Of a DNA stretch of 45,751 bases, positions 21,646-32,429 are shown one piece after another. Made by a program: the position numbers and the translations under genes. The number at the start of each line of letters is the position of its first letter. Within the stretch, counting starts at the first letter, position 1. This stretch comes from Haplomitrium mnioides (taxonomy: Eukaryota; Marchantiophyta; Haplomitriopsida; Calobryales): the NCBI GenBank assembly GCA_049999725.1, contig JBNGIS010005724.1, positions 1 to 45,751 of the forward strand, written 5' to 3'. A model generated the notes under the pieces. That model did no database searches. It was not told the origin of the DNA and worked only from the letters and a program-made list of their open reading frames with translations.

Positions 21646-22324
21646 TGTACGTCAAATATGGCTTGGTTCATATGTATTGTCTAGTACATACAATAGATGC
21701 ATATTTTATAGGTGCATTATAGTTGAGGCAAGAGCTTTTTCAAAGTATTTTTCTCTCTAGATTCAAATCCAAAATATCAAAACTTTGTTTCTTTACAATA
21801 ATGTGAGGCAATACAAAAGGAAATAAAGTTGCGAATGCAATTACATATACTAATGTTGTTACAAGCAATTTGGCAAAAGCACTTATTGTAGGTGTGAAAA
21901 AGACTTTGAATAGGAAATTTTGGAACAAACTTTGGATCAGAATTTTCAAAGTAGAGTGGCAACATACAATTGGACATATTGTATTCTCATAATGAACCTC
22001 TCTTTAAAATACACACTGGAGAATCCGAAATTTCACATTCTCGAAACATATTTTAGATAAAGAGTTTTTAGAGCAGAGTAGAGGAAAGAATAAAATTGTA
22101 GAACTTTTAATGGAAGAAAAACAGAAGTTATAGAAAACTGATTTGGAACTCAAACCAATGGATCAAAAGTAGCACCAAAGGGCTAAATGGCTGACAAAAT
22201 GAGAAAAACAGAAATTTAGCAAAGAAAAGAGCAAAACATTTGTATAAATGATTTACAATTACATGAAAAATCAATTAACAAATGGAGTGGTAGTTTAAGA
22301 AATGCAACAGCAAACTAAACACCT
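21646..22324. other. No feature recognised
   Basis: AT-rich DNA between the solo LTR and the satellite. Only short frames on both strands and no repeat of note. Confidence 0.5.
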
Positions 22325-23699
22325 CTCAAACTTCATCTTATGTAGGTTTTTGAATCAAGACTTTAGTTCAACATATATAAACCAACCTTTATCAATCCAA
22401 ACTTTTTTTCTTTTAATAAGAATCAAACAAGAGTTCTTCTTTTAACTTAATCTCATATAGCCTTTTGAATCAAAACTTTAGTTCAACATTTATGTATCAA
22501 CCACTATTGTTCCAAACTTTCTTCCAACAAAGAATGAAACAAGATTTCTCTTTCACACTTCATCTCATGTAGCATTTTCAATCAAGACTTTAGTTTAACA
22601 TTAATGCATCAACCTTTATCAAGCCAAACTTTCATCTTCGACAAAAAATGAAACAAGAGTTCTCACTCTAACTTTATCTCATATAGCTTTTTGAGCCAAG
22701 ATTTAGTTTAGCATATATCAATTAACCTCTCTCGTTCCAAACGTTCTTCTTCCAATTAGAATCAAACAAGAGTTCTCTCTCCAACTTTATATCATATAGC
22801 TTTTTGAATCAAGACTTTAGATTAACATATATGAGTCAACCTCTGTCATTCTATGTTCTTTGACAAAGAATGAAACAAGATTTCTCTCTACAGCTTTATG
22901 TCATGTAGCATTTTGAATTAAGACTTTAGTTAAATATATATGTATCAACCTCTCTTGTTCCAAACTTTCTTTTTCCACAAGAAATCAAACACAAATTCTC
23001 TATCTAACTTCCAGTCATATAGCTTTTTAAAATAAGACTTTAGTTTGATATAGATGAACCAACCTCTATCATTGCAAACTTTCTTCTTCGATAAAAAATG
23101 AAACAAGAGTTCTCTCTCTAAAATGTTATGTAGCTTTTTGAATCAAGACTTTAGTTTTAACATATATGAATCAATCTCTATCTTCTTCGACAAAGAATAA
23201 AATATGATTTCTCTCTCTAACTTCATATCATATGGCTTTTTGATTCAAGACTTTAGTTTAACATATATGAATCATCTTTTATCCTTTCAAACGTTTTTCT
23301 TTGAAAAATATAGAAAAAAAAGTTATCTCTCTAACTTTTATGAGTCAACCTCTTTTTTTTCCAAACTTTCTTCTTGAACACAAAATCAACCAGAGTTCTC
23401 TCTATACCTTTATTTCATAGAGCTTTTTGAATCAAGACATCAATTTAATATAAATGAATCATCATTTATCGTTCTAAGCTTTCTTCTTCGACAAAGAATG
23501 AAACAAGAGTTCTCTCTCTAACTTCATGTCATATAGCATTTTGATTCAAGATTTTAGTTTAGCATATATGAATCAACCTCTATCGTTTCAAACTTTCTTC
23601 TTCGACAAAGAATGAAACAAGAGTTCTCTCTCTAACTTCATGTCTAATAGCTTTTTGAATCAAGACTTTAGTTTGGCATATATGAATCAACCTCTATGA
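22325..23699. repeat. 114-bp satellite array, block S1
   Basis: About 12 degenerate copies of a unit containing ATAGCTTTTTGAATCAAGAC, TTTAACATATATGAATCAAC, CTCTATCGTTCCAAACTTTC and AATGAAACAAGAGTTCTCTC. Two successive copies of TTCTTCTTCG begin at 23481 and 23595, giving 114 bp. Divergence is highest at the left edge. The block is cut at CCTCTATGA by the E1 terminus. Confidence 0.95.
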
Positions 23700-23745
23700 A
23701 AAAACCGCTACTTTGAACTACAAACAGGTTACTCAGAACATGAAC
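23700..23745. repeat. Left TIR of E1
   Basis: AACCGCTACTTTGAACTACA followed by AACAGGTTACTCAGAACATG. Compared with E2, the second ACCGCTACT word has decayed to AGGTTACT. Confidence 0.75.
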
Positions 23746-24590
23746 TCTCTTTTTTGGGAAAATTTGTGATTTTTGAATTCAAAAAACATTAAAAACGAGG
23801 TTAATTTTTAAAAACAAAAAGTACATGAGTTTTTTGGATTTGTTTTTGGCCATTTCAACAAGCATGATAGAGCAAGAGTCAATTTTGTTATGCAAAATCA
23901 ATTAATATTATTAGTTTTTATGAAAATATTAGAAAACTCGAATTTGATGGAAGCATAAAAATTATGGTAAGTTTCGACCAACAAATTGCATTTATCATTG
24001 ATTACAAATCTAAGCCTAAAAGTTGAAATACACATCACAAGAAACTATTTTGAAATATGTTTGATTGTACAAACTCTAGCCGCACGTAGACGTGATGCTT
24101 TTTCAAACTTTTTTGTTGGAAAAAAAATTACAAAACATAGCGAAAAAAAACCCGAAGGGACTAGAATCAAGGGAATGAGTTTGAAATGGTAAACACAAAA
24201 ACGAAGAAAATGAAACATTGCATGGATTTAGGAGCTTTATTTTAAACTTCAAGAAAGAAGTAAGCTTTCACTTATAGTTGAAAATCCATACAATCAAAAG
24301 TTAATGTGGGCTTTCAAAAAGGTTTCAGCATTTAAAAATATTTCATAATTCAACAAAGCATATACACAAACGTATCATAGTTCAGAATCAAAAAGGCAGT
24401 AGCTAAGGAGATTGAATTAAGATTGTAAACAAGAAACATCTCCAAGTTCTAGACTTCATTCAACGAAACAAAAGTCTCAAGATCTACAAAAGAGTCTATG
24501 ACTTGTGTACAAACAAAGTTGTAATTGGTAGTCTTTGTATAAAGAAGCTTGAGGGTTGTACATGAGAAGTAGAACTTGTTGAAGGCTTGG
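23746..24590. other. AT-rich left subterminal spacer of E1; no gene
   Basis: This is the inverted counterpart of 373-1232 in E0. The adjoining spacer of E2 (44515-44812) is a more distant relative, sharing the CTTGTTGAAA-x-x-x-CCAAAAA region and TTTTGCATA-type words. No coding feature was recognised. Confidence 0.55.
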
Positions 24591-24594
24591 ACTT

Positions 24595-24915
24595 CCACCC
24601 CAAAAACTATGCACGTATAGGAATCCAAGCTCAACATATGAACACTCCAACAAAAAGTCTCTACGCACTCAGGAATCCAAGCTCAACATGTGGACACTCC
24701 ACCCCAAAATCTATGCGCGTATAGGTATCCAAACTCACCATTTGAGCACTTCACCCCAAAGTCTATGTGCGCACAGGAATCCAAACTCACCATCTGAACA
24801 TTCCACAACAAAGACTGACAAGAACCTAGGTTTTAGGTTCCGTAAAAGAGTTTTTGTACGCTGTACATTTTGCTTGTGAATCAAAACCTATGCACGCATA
24901 GGGTTCACACTTCAA
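24595..24915. repeat. Left palindromic array of E1, about 52-bp units
   Basis: Inverted copies of the E0 units. Cores are CTATGCACGTATAGG (about 24607), CTACGCACTCAGG (24661, decayed), CTATGCGCGTATAGG (about 24710), CTATGTGCGCACAGG (about 24763) and CCTATGCACGCATAGG (about 24887). One unit fewer than in E0. Between the aligned E0 and E1 units the cores differ more than the flanks. Confidence 0.85.
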
Positions 24916-25284
24916 CAACCAAGGATACAAATTGTAAATGTTCTATTTTTTGCAACAAACTCTACGGACGCAAAAGATTTCGATTTCTAATTCGAAATCT
25001 AAAAGTAAAAACGAGTACAAAACGCTACATCTCAGTCAAACAACGCAAATGGTTTTAAGTTTTACATCAAAGTCCTAAGAAGAAAAAAACAACTAGTCAA
25101 TTTGATCAGATGTTTTAGCAAGATAATAATCTTAAACTCTTCTAGAAAACAACAAAGTTGGAAATAAAATACTTATATTTTGGAGAAGAAATATTTTCAC
25201 AAAGCAAATAAAAATATTAACTAAAGATTTAGGTTTCATTTACAGATAAAAGCATTCAATTTGGAATGATTTACAGTCAAAAGT

Positions 25285-25384
25285 NNNNNNNNNNNNNNNN
25301 NNNNNNNNNNNNNNNNNNNNNNNNNNNNNNNNNNNNNNNNNNNNNNNNNNNNNNNNNNNNNNNNNNNNNNNNNNNNNNNNNNNN
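25285..25384. other. Assembly gap (100 N)
   Basis: Exactly 100 N, a conventional placeholder, so true length is unknown. It may hide the 3' end of the minus-strand DUF7869-type gene and further arrays. Confidence 0.99.
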
Positions 25385-28197
25385 CATCTTCAGCCAAATA
25401 AGCAAACCATTGAGCTCGTACTCATTTTGGGTTTGGAGGATCTTCCTTATCAAATGACAAAACTTTGAGAACTTTGGCAACCTAAAACGGTTTGCCTTTT
25501 GGATCCAAAGATGCAACAACACAAATAAACATCCTAGCTTTCATCTCATGTAGATTGCCAAGTTTATACATGTATCGAGTATTGTGTGAAAGAGTCCCTT
25601 CTCGCGGCCTTGGTGCTCCATCATAGATTGCTCGACGTGTAGAAAGTATTTGTTGTGCCGATATATCTTCTTGTGTCTATTAAGCATCAAGCTGAGAATC
25701 TAGACAAACATTTTGAGAATCATTACAAGTGTTTGACTGTTGTGAGGGTGGAAAGGTAAATTATGCTTTGAGTTGTCGTTTTTCTTTTCAAGGATGTAGG
25801 CTGCAATCTCTTGTTGGGCAAGAAAAAAGTCATTCCATCATTGAATATCAGAATCTGTAAAGAACTTGTAGCAGTTCTCACTTATGTTGTCCCTCATTGA
25901 AAATACCACTTTTTCGACATCCACTTCTCTTTCTTTCTTTTGAGATCATTTGATTTTAGAATATGCCTTAAGAGGAATCAACATTGAACTCAAAATTTCT
26001 CAGTCCACTTCAGGTAGGTACTTGAGTTGACAATTACCATCTGCAAGTAGCCAAAGTTCATCTACTAAAAGCTGCTTGCTCCAAATCTTTGCTTTAGAAT
26101 CATTTAACTGGAACTTGAATTGTTGATTAAAAGTAATGTCATGTATCTTTTGAACCAGAGAGGGATGTTGTTGTCGAAACATTTTTAAATCCCAAGTTTC
26201 CAACAAAAGAATCACCTGAGGTTTAGGATTATAGGATAATTGAAGCGCCTCACGAAGACTTGTAATCGTGAAAACTTTGATACGTTTTAAACATTTCAAG
26301 AATCGGCTGAACATTTGATCGATTTGATCATGAATATGGCCAACCATGAGAAATCCCACCTTGATTTTTTGAAAAACATTTTTGGAAATAAAGAGACTAA
26401 AATATCCAAACATGATAGAATTCTTATTCTCTCATGTCGTGTTGTCCAAATGAAGATACCAAGTTGGAGGTAGTGGGTCTTCAAAGTCACATAATATTTT
26501 GTTGAGCATAGTAACTATCAAATAAGAATTGCTTCTCAAGTTTCCGTACATAAAGAAGACCCTCAAAGAAAGAGTATGATTTAATATTAAGGCACCAACA
26601 ACATGCACACCCACCAAACAATCTTTATCATTATTTTTTGGTGGTGAATGCTAGTGTGAAATAGCAGTTTTCTTCTTATCCATTTCATCAATGACAATTT
26701 CCAAGTACTTTTGACCATCGGCATAACATTTTCTTTGATGGTTTGCAAGTTTTGTTCTTTCTTTACTTTGTTGGTCAGGATGAAGAAACAGTTGGTAATT
26801 ATATTTGGTTGCATCATCACAAAGCACGAAGGACATAAAAGTAGTTCAGTAAAACATATGTGGATACTTGTAGCTTCAAAACACAACCTCACGTGTCACA
26901 AACATTCAAGTCATCTTAAACAAATGTTTGAATTTGTAGAAACAAAACACTTTGTAAAAGATTTAAAATAAACTTTAGGCAAATTTTTAAAAGGAAAATC
27001 TGTTTCGAAAAGAGGAAAATAAGATTTGCAAACAAGGGTACCAAAACACATCCTTTGAGTGTTTAGGATGAGTGGAGACAACAACTGATCATATGTGCGC
27101 ATAAGACCAATACAACAACACCAATATCATGGCTTGTTGTGACTATTGTCACGATTGGTTTTAAAAAAAACAAGAACAAATCCTATGCGTGTATAGGATT
27201 GCTCGAACAACAAAAATGATTCTTTCAATTTTTGTTTTTACAAGGGCTCTTGATTTAAGGGAATGAAAACAAAACTTATTGTAAGGCTAAGGTCACCGGT
27301 AAGAATCAAATTCATTTTCTTGCTTTATTCGACTATAGGCAACATTAGAATTGAAATATAAAACAACAGACTCTATGCAAGCATAGACACTCTTCTCACA
27401 ACTCAACTTGCTAAGATTTATTCGACTCAAATCTTCCTTGCTAAATAGCTTCACAAAAAAATATCTTTTGGCTATAAGTTGAGAAAACATAACATCTCTA
27501 GAACTAATCTTTGAGTCTTGAAAAAAGAGGATGGATTAGCCAAAGGTGTCAAAAGAGAAGAAAATTTGCTACCTCTATCAGACTTGAAGACAAATTTTTC
27601 TCGCAAAAATTTTATTTCTTTGCATGTTTCACAAACAACAAATTTATTGCGTTTTGGAATTTTTACATTTGGAAAATAAGTTCTCCAATATTTTGTAAAA
27701 CCCAAGAAACTAATAATACAATTGGGATCTTTCTATTTTAAATAAGTTGTGTAGTAGTCATAAACTTCCAATTTTGTAAAATTATCAAGCAAGTTGTATA
27801 CTTCATGAGTGGGCATTCTCTCGCAATGTCCTTGGAAAAAATTGTCCATCCACTCACGTACAAAAACTCCTTTAGCAAATAGTTCTCTTCTTCTAGAAAT
27901 GTCTTTAGGATCTGTGATTTTGAGATTTTGAATCTTTTAGATTCTATCATTCCCTATTGCTAATGCTAATTTGAAGGCTCTTCTACATACAAAGGTATCG
28001 CCAAGCAGTGTAAACTGATTTTCAACATCGGAGACTTTTCTTGGTATTTCCCATTGTAGTGTGATATCTCGATTCTTCATGCTTTGTCCAAAGTACGTTT
28101 CTCTCACAGTTTTCAAAAAATCTATCTTGCACAACGACAAGCAATTATTTCGACTATCGCGAGTTCAGCTTTTGGTTTTTGTTTTCTTGCCATCCAT
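25385..28197 (-). pseudogene. DUF7869-type protein gene of E1, broken
   Basis: The likely start is ATG at 28197 (MDGKKTKTKS, then a stop). Downstream pieces include TLLGDTFVCRRAFKLALAIG (near 28000), a possible zinc-type segment KRNKFVVCETCKEIKFL (near 27620), MSFVLCDDATKYNYQLFLHP (26836), WYLHLDNTT-stop-ENKN (near 26430) and VGFLMVGHIHDQIDQMFSRF (near 26330). These match the pattern LDNT-x-x-ENKN and GFLMVGHTHxxIDQxFS that I know as DUF7869, found in plant and animal repeat-associated proteins. The C-terminus has VVASLDPKGKPF-stop-VAKV (near 25480), resembling a BAH-like segment. From 26836 to 25988 one frame persists with stops at 26651 and 26432 (CGA to TGA likely). Frameshifts occur near 27940 and 27740. 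27000-27465 holds no homology and may be an intron; it contains three lone palindromic cores. The function is unknown; a transposase role is my inference. It is divergent to the methyltransferase gene. Confidence 0.65.
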
Positions 28198-28305
28198 GTT
28201 TTTCCATTTACTTACTTTTTTGCCATTTCCAGCCTTCAGAGATTTGTAAGCTTTCATTCATTACATTTTCTACCTCCAGATCCACCTGTTTCTAGCATCT
28301 TGAGA
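28198..28305. promoter_or_regulatory. Short divergent intergenic region, putative bidirectional promoter
   Basis: Only about 108 bp separates the probable ATGs of the two E1 genes, which point away from each other. The stretch is T/C-rich on the plus strand with no clear TATA box. A shared promoter would co-express the two products. If 5' untranslated exons exist, the promoter would be elsewhere. Confidence 0.35.
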
Positions 28306-28717
28306 ATGGCATCTTAAGGAAATGTTCCTCGCCCTGCTCAACCAAAGCCATACACGTATTTGAATGTTGTCAAGGCTCTAGAGCTTGCAAAACTCAAGTG
28401 GAATTGGCTTGTTAATTATTATTCCTTGAAAGACCCTGATCAACATCTTTACCTTTTTGCTAGTGAAGGTGAAAATTTCAATTTGGGTCTAGTAGTCCAA
28501 ATTATAATGGTACGCAAAGGCAAGAAAGCCAACATCAAGCTGCTTGTGCAATCCCAAGATTCAATAACCCTTTACTGTGCAAATCGTAAACAATTTTCTT
28601 TTAACAAGTTTAAGGAGAGGGACATTTTTGTCAAGCATCTTCTCGCTGCAAAGGAAGATGGCAAGATAATTTCTAAAAAATGTTTTTCACTTGTTTTTCT
28701 TTTTACTAAGTCGGAAC

Positions 28718-28990
28718 TCCCATGGAGTCCATGTAAGCATGGAGTCTCGGGGTCCAGTCGCGCATGGATCTAGGAGTCCATGCACGCATGGACATGGGAG
28801 TCCAGTCGCGCTTGGACATGGGAGTCCATATGCGTATGGACTTGGGAGTCCTTATATACATGGATTTGGGAGTCCTTACACCCTTGGACTTAGAAGTCTA
28901 TGCGTGCTTGGACTTGGGAGTCCATACGCGCATGGACTCCCTTGTGTAGTGCATGCGCATATGGTTATTAGAGTCCATGCGTGTAGTGAA
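28718..28990. repeat. 24-bp palindromic array in intron 1 of the methyltransferase gene
   Basis: About nine units follow the scheme GGGAGTCC, core, GGACTT with a 24-bp period. Examples are AGTCCATGCACGCATGGACA (28781) and AGTCCATACGCGCATGGACT (near 28918), which is an almost perfect 20-bp palindrome. Being a multiple of three, it leaves a false Asp/Met-rich frame open. It ends before a T-rich acceptor at 29055. Confidence 0.9.
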
Positions 28991-30599
28991 TATATTTTCT
29001 TATCTCTTACCTTGAACACTTATACTTATGTTTAATTTTTTTGTTTTTTTTTTAGTTTGCTCAATTTCTGGCAGATTTCGTTGATGGTTGCAAAGACGCG
29101 AAGCGCATCGAGCGCAACTTCATTAAATCGGTCGTCCATATCAAGATTCTAAAGCCCAAACAAAGGCGTTAACATTCAACAACTAGTGCTGCATCCAATC
29201 ATGACAACATTTTCATTCACGCGGTAGGCCCTTCCGCTTAGAAAAAATGAAAGGAGGTTGAGCCAGCTGAGGCTAGAAAAAAAAAAACTAGCTACCAAGA
29301 AGAAAAAACTTGTTCCAGCACCGGTCATTGAGGAGGAACCAGCGCCCTCAGAATCTACAGCAAGGTCATCTTCTGCTAACCTTTTGTCTTCATCACCAAG
29401 CAACTCAGGGCAAGAATCAGAGTTGGAGCCAGTTCAAGCTCCAATATCAAGATCTAAAAGACAATCTCATAAGAGGTTGCAAACTTTCTAAGAAAGAGAG
29501 CAAGTGGACCATCAAACACTGTCTAAAGAAGAAAAAAACAAAATAAGGGAGTCTGCAATCCAACGATGCAAAGTTCATGAAGAAACAATTACAATCAAGC
29601 TGAAGAATTTGAATCTGCCAAAACTTGGAATAGACAACTAGAGATCTTTCCAGATTAGAAGGCTAAATGAGGATTTTGTTGAGCTTTTGGCGTAGAGAAT
29701 GCTCACAAACAAGTATGCGTATAGTTTTTTCATCCAAAGTATGGGTTAAAAGACAAGTCAGAGTTTGATATTTGGAACTCTGACAAGTATCGCTATGAAA
29801 TTGCAAGAGGCAATCATAGTACTGCAGCAAGGCAGCTATTAATCACAAAATAAAGAGCGAAGAATCTGATATTATCGCTTTGCAATTATTATGTGTACAT
29901 GGGCTCTACACCAACAGAGGCCCGTATTTTTGCAATAGATGACAATTACAACCAGAAGTATAGGCTAGAAATGACCTCTATTCAAAAGGTCAAATATTGA
30001 CATCAAAGATTTGTGGAGAGTGGGATGGTGTCATCCCAAAAAATTGAAAAGAGAATTAGTGCTAGAAACCTTGGAGATAAAGCCCAAGTCAACACTTGAG
30101 AAGATAGTAACTTCTCAAGACAACTGGTTCCAGCTGGCATTCAGAAGTGGTGAGCTCTGGGATCTACAATAGAGCACATTTTTGATGTGGGAGAAGAATA
30201 CGGTCAATGGCCAAAAGTCGAAGGCCAAAGGATCTCTAAGAATGGAGGACATAAAGTGGACACCTTGGAGGTCCCTTCATGGTCTTCCTGACGAAGTTAA
30301 AATTTCAGTTTTGAAGCGAGTAGAAGCTAGAGAGCTTTCAATCGACAAAATGTCTCAAGAGGTAGAGAGACATAAAGTTTTGGCAGCTATGGTTAAAAAA
30401 TTTTGTTCAAAGATTTACTGCATCACTTGGGAGGAAGCAAGAGAGGAGTACCCTCTCCACACTAAGGAGTCCAAGATGTCTGCTTTCTATTCAAGCTTCG
30501 AGAAGCTTTTGGTAAGTTCTTCTTTTCACACCATATTCATTTTTTTAGAGTTGTAGTGAATTTGCTTTCAGTTGTCATTGATTTTGATAAAATAGGTTT

Positions 30600-30928
30600 A
30601 GGGTCCATGCGCACATGGACTGAGAAGTCCCTACGCGCAGAGACTGCAAAATCCATGCACGTATTGACTGCGAAGTCTCTATAAGCATGGACTACAAAGT
30701 CCTTTTGCGCTTGGACTGCAAAGTCCAAAAGCGCATAGACAGCGAATCCATGTGCATTTGGACTTCGAAGTCCATACACACAAGGACTTCAAAGTCCCTA
30801 CATGTATGGAGTTTGCAGTCCATACGTGTATGGACTTCAAAGTCCATGCTCGTAAGGACCTCACAGTCCATGCCCGCAAGGGCCTCGCGGTCCATGCACG
30901 CATGGAATTCAGTGTCCCTCTCCAGTAT
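30600..30928. repeat. 24-bp palindromic array in intron of the methyltransferase gene
   Basis: About 13 units with period 24 bp (GACTTCAAAGTCC plus core), between donor 30512 and acceptor candidates at 30979 or about 31002. Cores include CCATACGTGTATGG, CCATGCACGCATGG and CCATACACACAAGG. Flank words AAAGTC...GACT extend the inverted symmetry beyond the core. Open frames on both strands here are artefacts. Confidence 0.9.
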
Positions 30929-31529
30929 TTAATTTGTTTTTGTCTCCTTATATTGTTGTCTTTTTTTGTTGTATCTAAGGGGAAAAAATTTTCAAATGTC
31001 AGCTGGCAAAAAAATTGACAACAGCTGCAAAAGGCCAAAAAAAATCAAGGGTCAAAGAAGCCCCAAAAGATCATGACTAGACTCCCACTCTCGTTTCCTA
31101 TCCTCCAGCTTTTCTTCTTCATTGCCAAAAAGCTAGAGAGTGGAAATCAAGGAAGCAAAGTTGCATCTCTTACAACTGAAGGAGTTGTAAGAGACAAGGA
31201 CGAGGACTTATTGTCCTATGTCAATGGTCTCAACATGGCATTTTACGAAGTCCACAGGGAGGCCAATGCTCAATAGTTGAAGGGCTTTGTGAAACCTAAG
31301 TGTTTCACTTTGGCTATTGCAGATATTCCTTACGGTTACAACCGTAAGAAAAGTAAGCATGACGATTCTGAACCATTCTCAAAAGATGATATTTTTGATA
31401 CGGTTTCATCTTTTACAGCAATCACAGTGTCAGATTTTTGGTCTTTTGTTATTATACATTAATTGCAACAATTTGGCATCATCAAGGATGCCTTTTGGAA
31501 GTTTGCTGAGCAATCAACCATAACAACTA

Positions 31530-31626
31530 GTAAGTTGTTCTTTGATATTTTAGTTTTGAATTTCTCTTTTTTACTTTTCCTGCACCTTGGCTACAATGTT
31601 TGATTTGTTTGTTTTTCTTTTACAAG
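31530..31626 (+). other. Short intron in the methyltransferase gene
   Basis: GTAAGT donor at 31530 and a T-rich CTTTTACAAG acceptor at 31626. It separates the catalytic-motif exon from the exon beginning DKNNIHHSNGPRFAH. Unlike the two larger introns it has no palindromic array. Confidence 0.65.
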
Positions 31627-32429
31627 GATAAAAACAACATTCATCATTCTAATGGTCCCAGATTTGCACATACCCACAAATATTGGATTGTGGGCTATTG
31701 GACAAAACAAGGAAATATGAGCATGAGGCTTTTCAATTTGCAGTCTGCTCCTACGACTGGACTACCTCGGAAAATAATACGTAGTGTTTCTAGTTGTCAT
31801 ATGGTTTCTGCAAAACTTAAACATCCAAGAGATGATGTTCTTGTTAATGTTTATCAAAAGCCGCAAGCTCTTTACAATTTCTTCATCGACCATTTATCAA
31901 CAAAGCAAGATTGGATCTTAGATCTTTGCTCTAGATCTAGCACAGGCCTTGTCTGTGCTTTAAAGCTGATGCAAAACTGCATCGTGGTAGAATATGATAG
32001 ACGTTAGACTATCTACATTCCTCAGAGAGTTTTGACAATGGCTTCCTTGCCATCCAATGTGATTGAGTCACAAATAGTCTATGTATACCACAAGGAACCT
32101 ATTCCTCTTGGTACTGTAGGTGCTATTGGTGATTCTGTTGCAATATCTGGGACTGGAAAGTTTCGACATGACTCTCTAGCGGCTGCACATGCTCAGCTTT
32201 TGGATTTAGATGAGACAATTCCTTCCGAGGAGGATAGAGCCTGAACATCTCTTTGAACAAATTGTTTTATTAATAAAGTATTTTTTTTACAAAGTTTTAT
32301 TTGCCAAAGTTTCAACTTGTTGCACTCCCAATCCATTTCAAGTCTTTTCATCACGATTCAATTTGGTGCGCTTAAGAATAGTTTGGAGTCAGTTGCTAGT
32401 ATAAGAATGGTTTGGAGTCAATTGCTAGT

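Larger units (their letters stand above)
28306..32244 (+). pseudogene. ParB-like / HTH / beta-class DNA methyltransferase gene of E1, broken
   Basis: The start ATG 28306 opens MAS-stop-GNVPRPAQPKP, followed by ALELAKLKWNWLVNYYSL. Exon 2 begins after TTTTAG at 29055 (FAQFLADFVDGCKDAKRIER) and passes through a Lys- and Ser-rich linker. A ParB-like segment spans about 29620-30030: FQIRRLNEDFVELLA, YRYEIARGNHSTAARQLL, STPTEARIFAIDDN. A helix-turn-helix-like part (VLKRVEARELSIDKMSQEVE) ends at a GTAAGT donor (30512). The catalytic part has LAIADIPYGYN (near 31310), corresponding to motif IV DPPY with one Pro changed to Ile. After a short intron (31530-31626) come motif X (YQKPQALYNFFIDHL) and motif I (WILDLCSRSSTGLVCALKL, usually FxGxG). 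This IV-before-X/I order is that of beta-class N6-adenine/N4-cytosine methyltransferases. Stops at 28315, 31274, 31460 and 32005, among others, and altered IV and I motifs show it is inactive. Two introns carry palindromic arrays. Confidence 0.75.

Noticed and set aside
28718-28990. Repeat-spacer look of the palindromic arrays (CRISPR-like)
   Set aside because: Units are contiguous, 24-52 bp, with degenerate palindromic cores and no unique spacers or cas genes; the setting is a plant nuclear genome.
30537-31038. Repetitive Asp/Met-rich frames on both strands
   Set aside because: Artefacts of the 24-bp intronic palindromic array.
28306-32244. U-to-C RNA editing as an explanation for stops at Gln and Arg positions
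   Set aside because: Such editing is known in organelles of some land plants, whereas this is nuclear transposon DNA with introns. Additional frameshifts and altered catalytic motifs fit decay better. Transcript sequencing would settle it.
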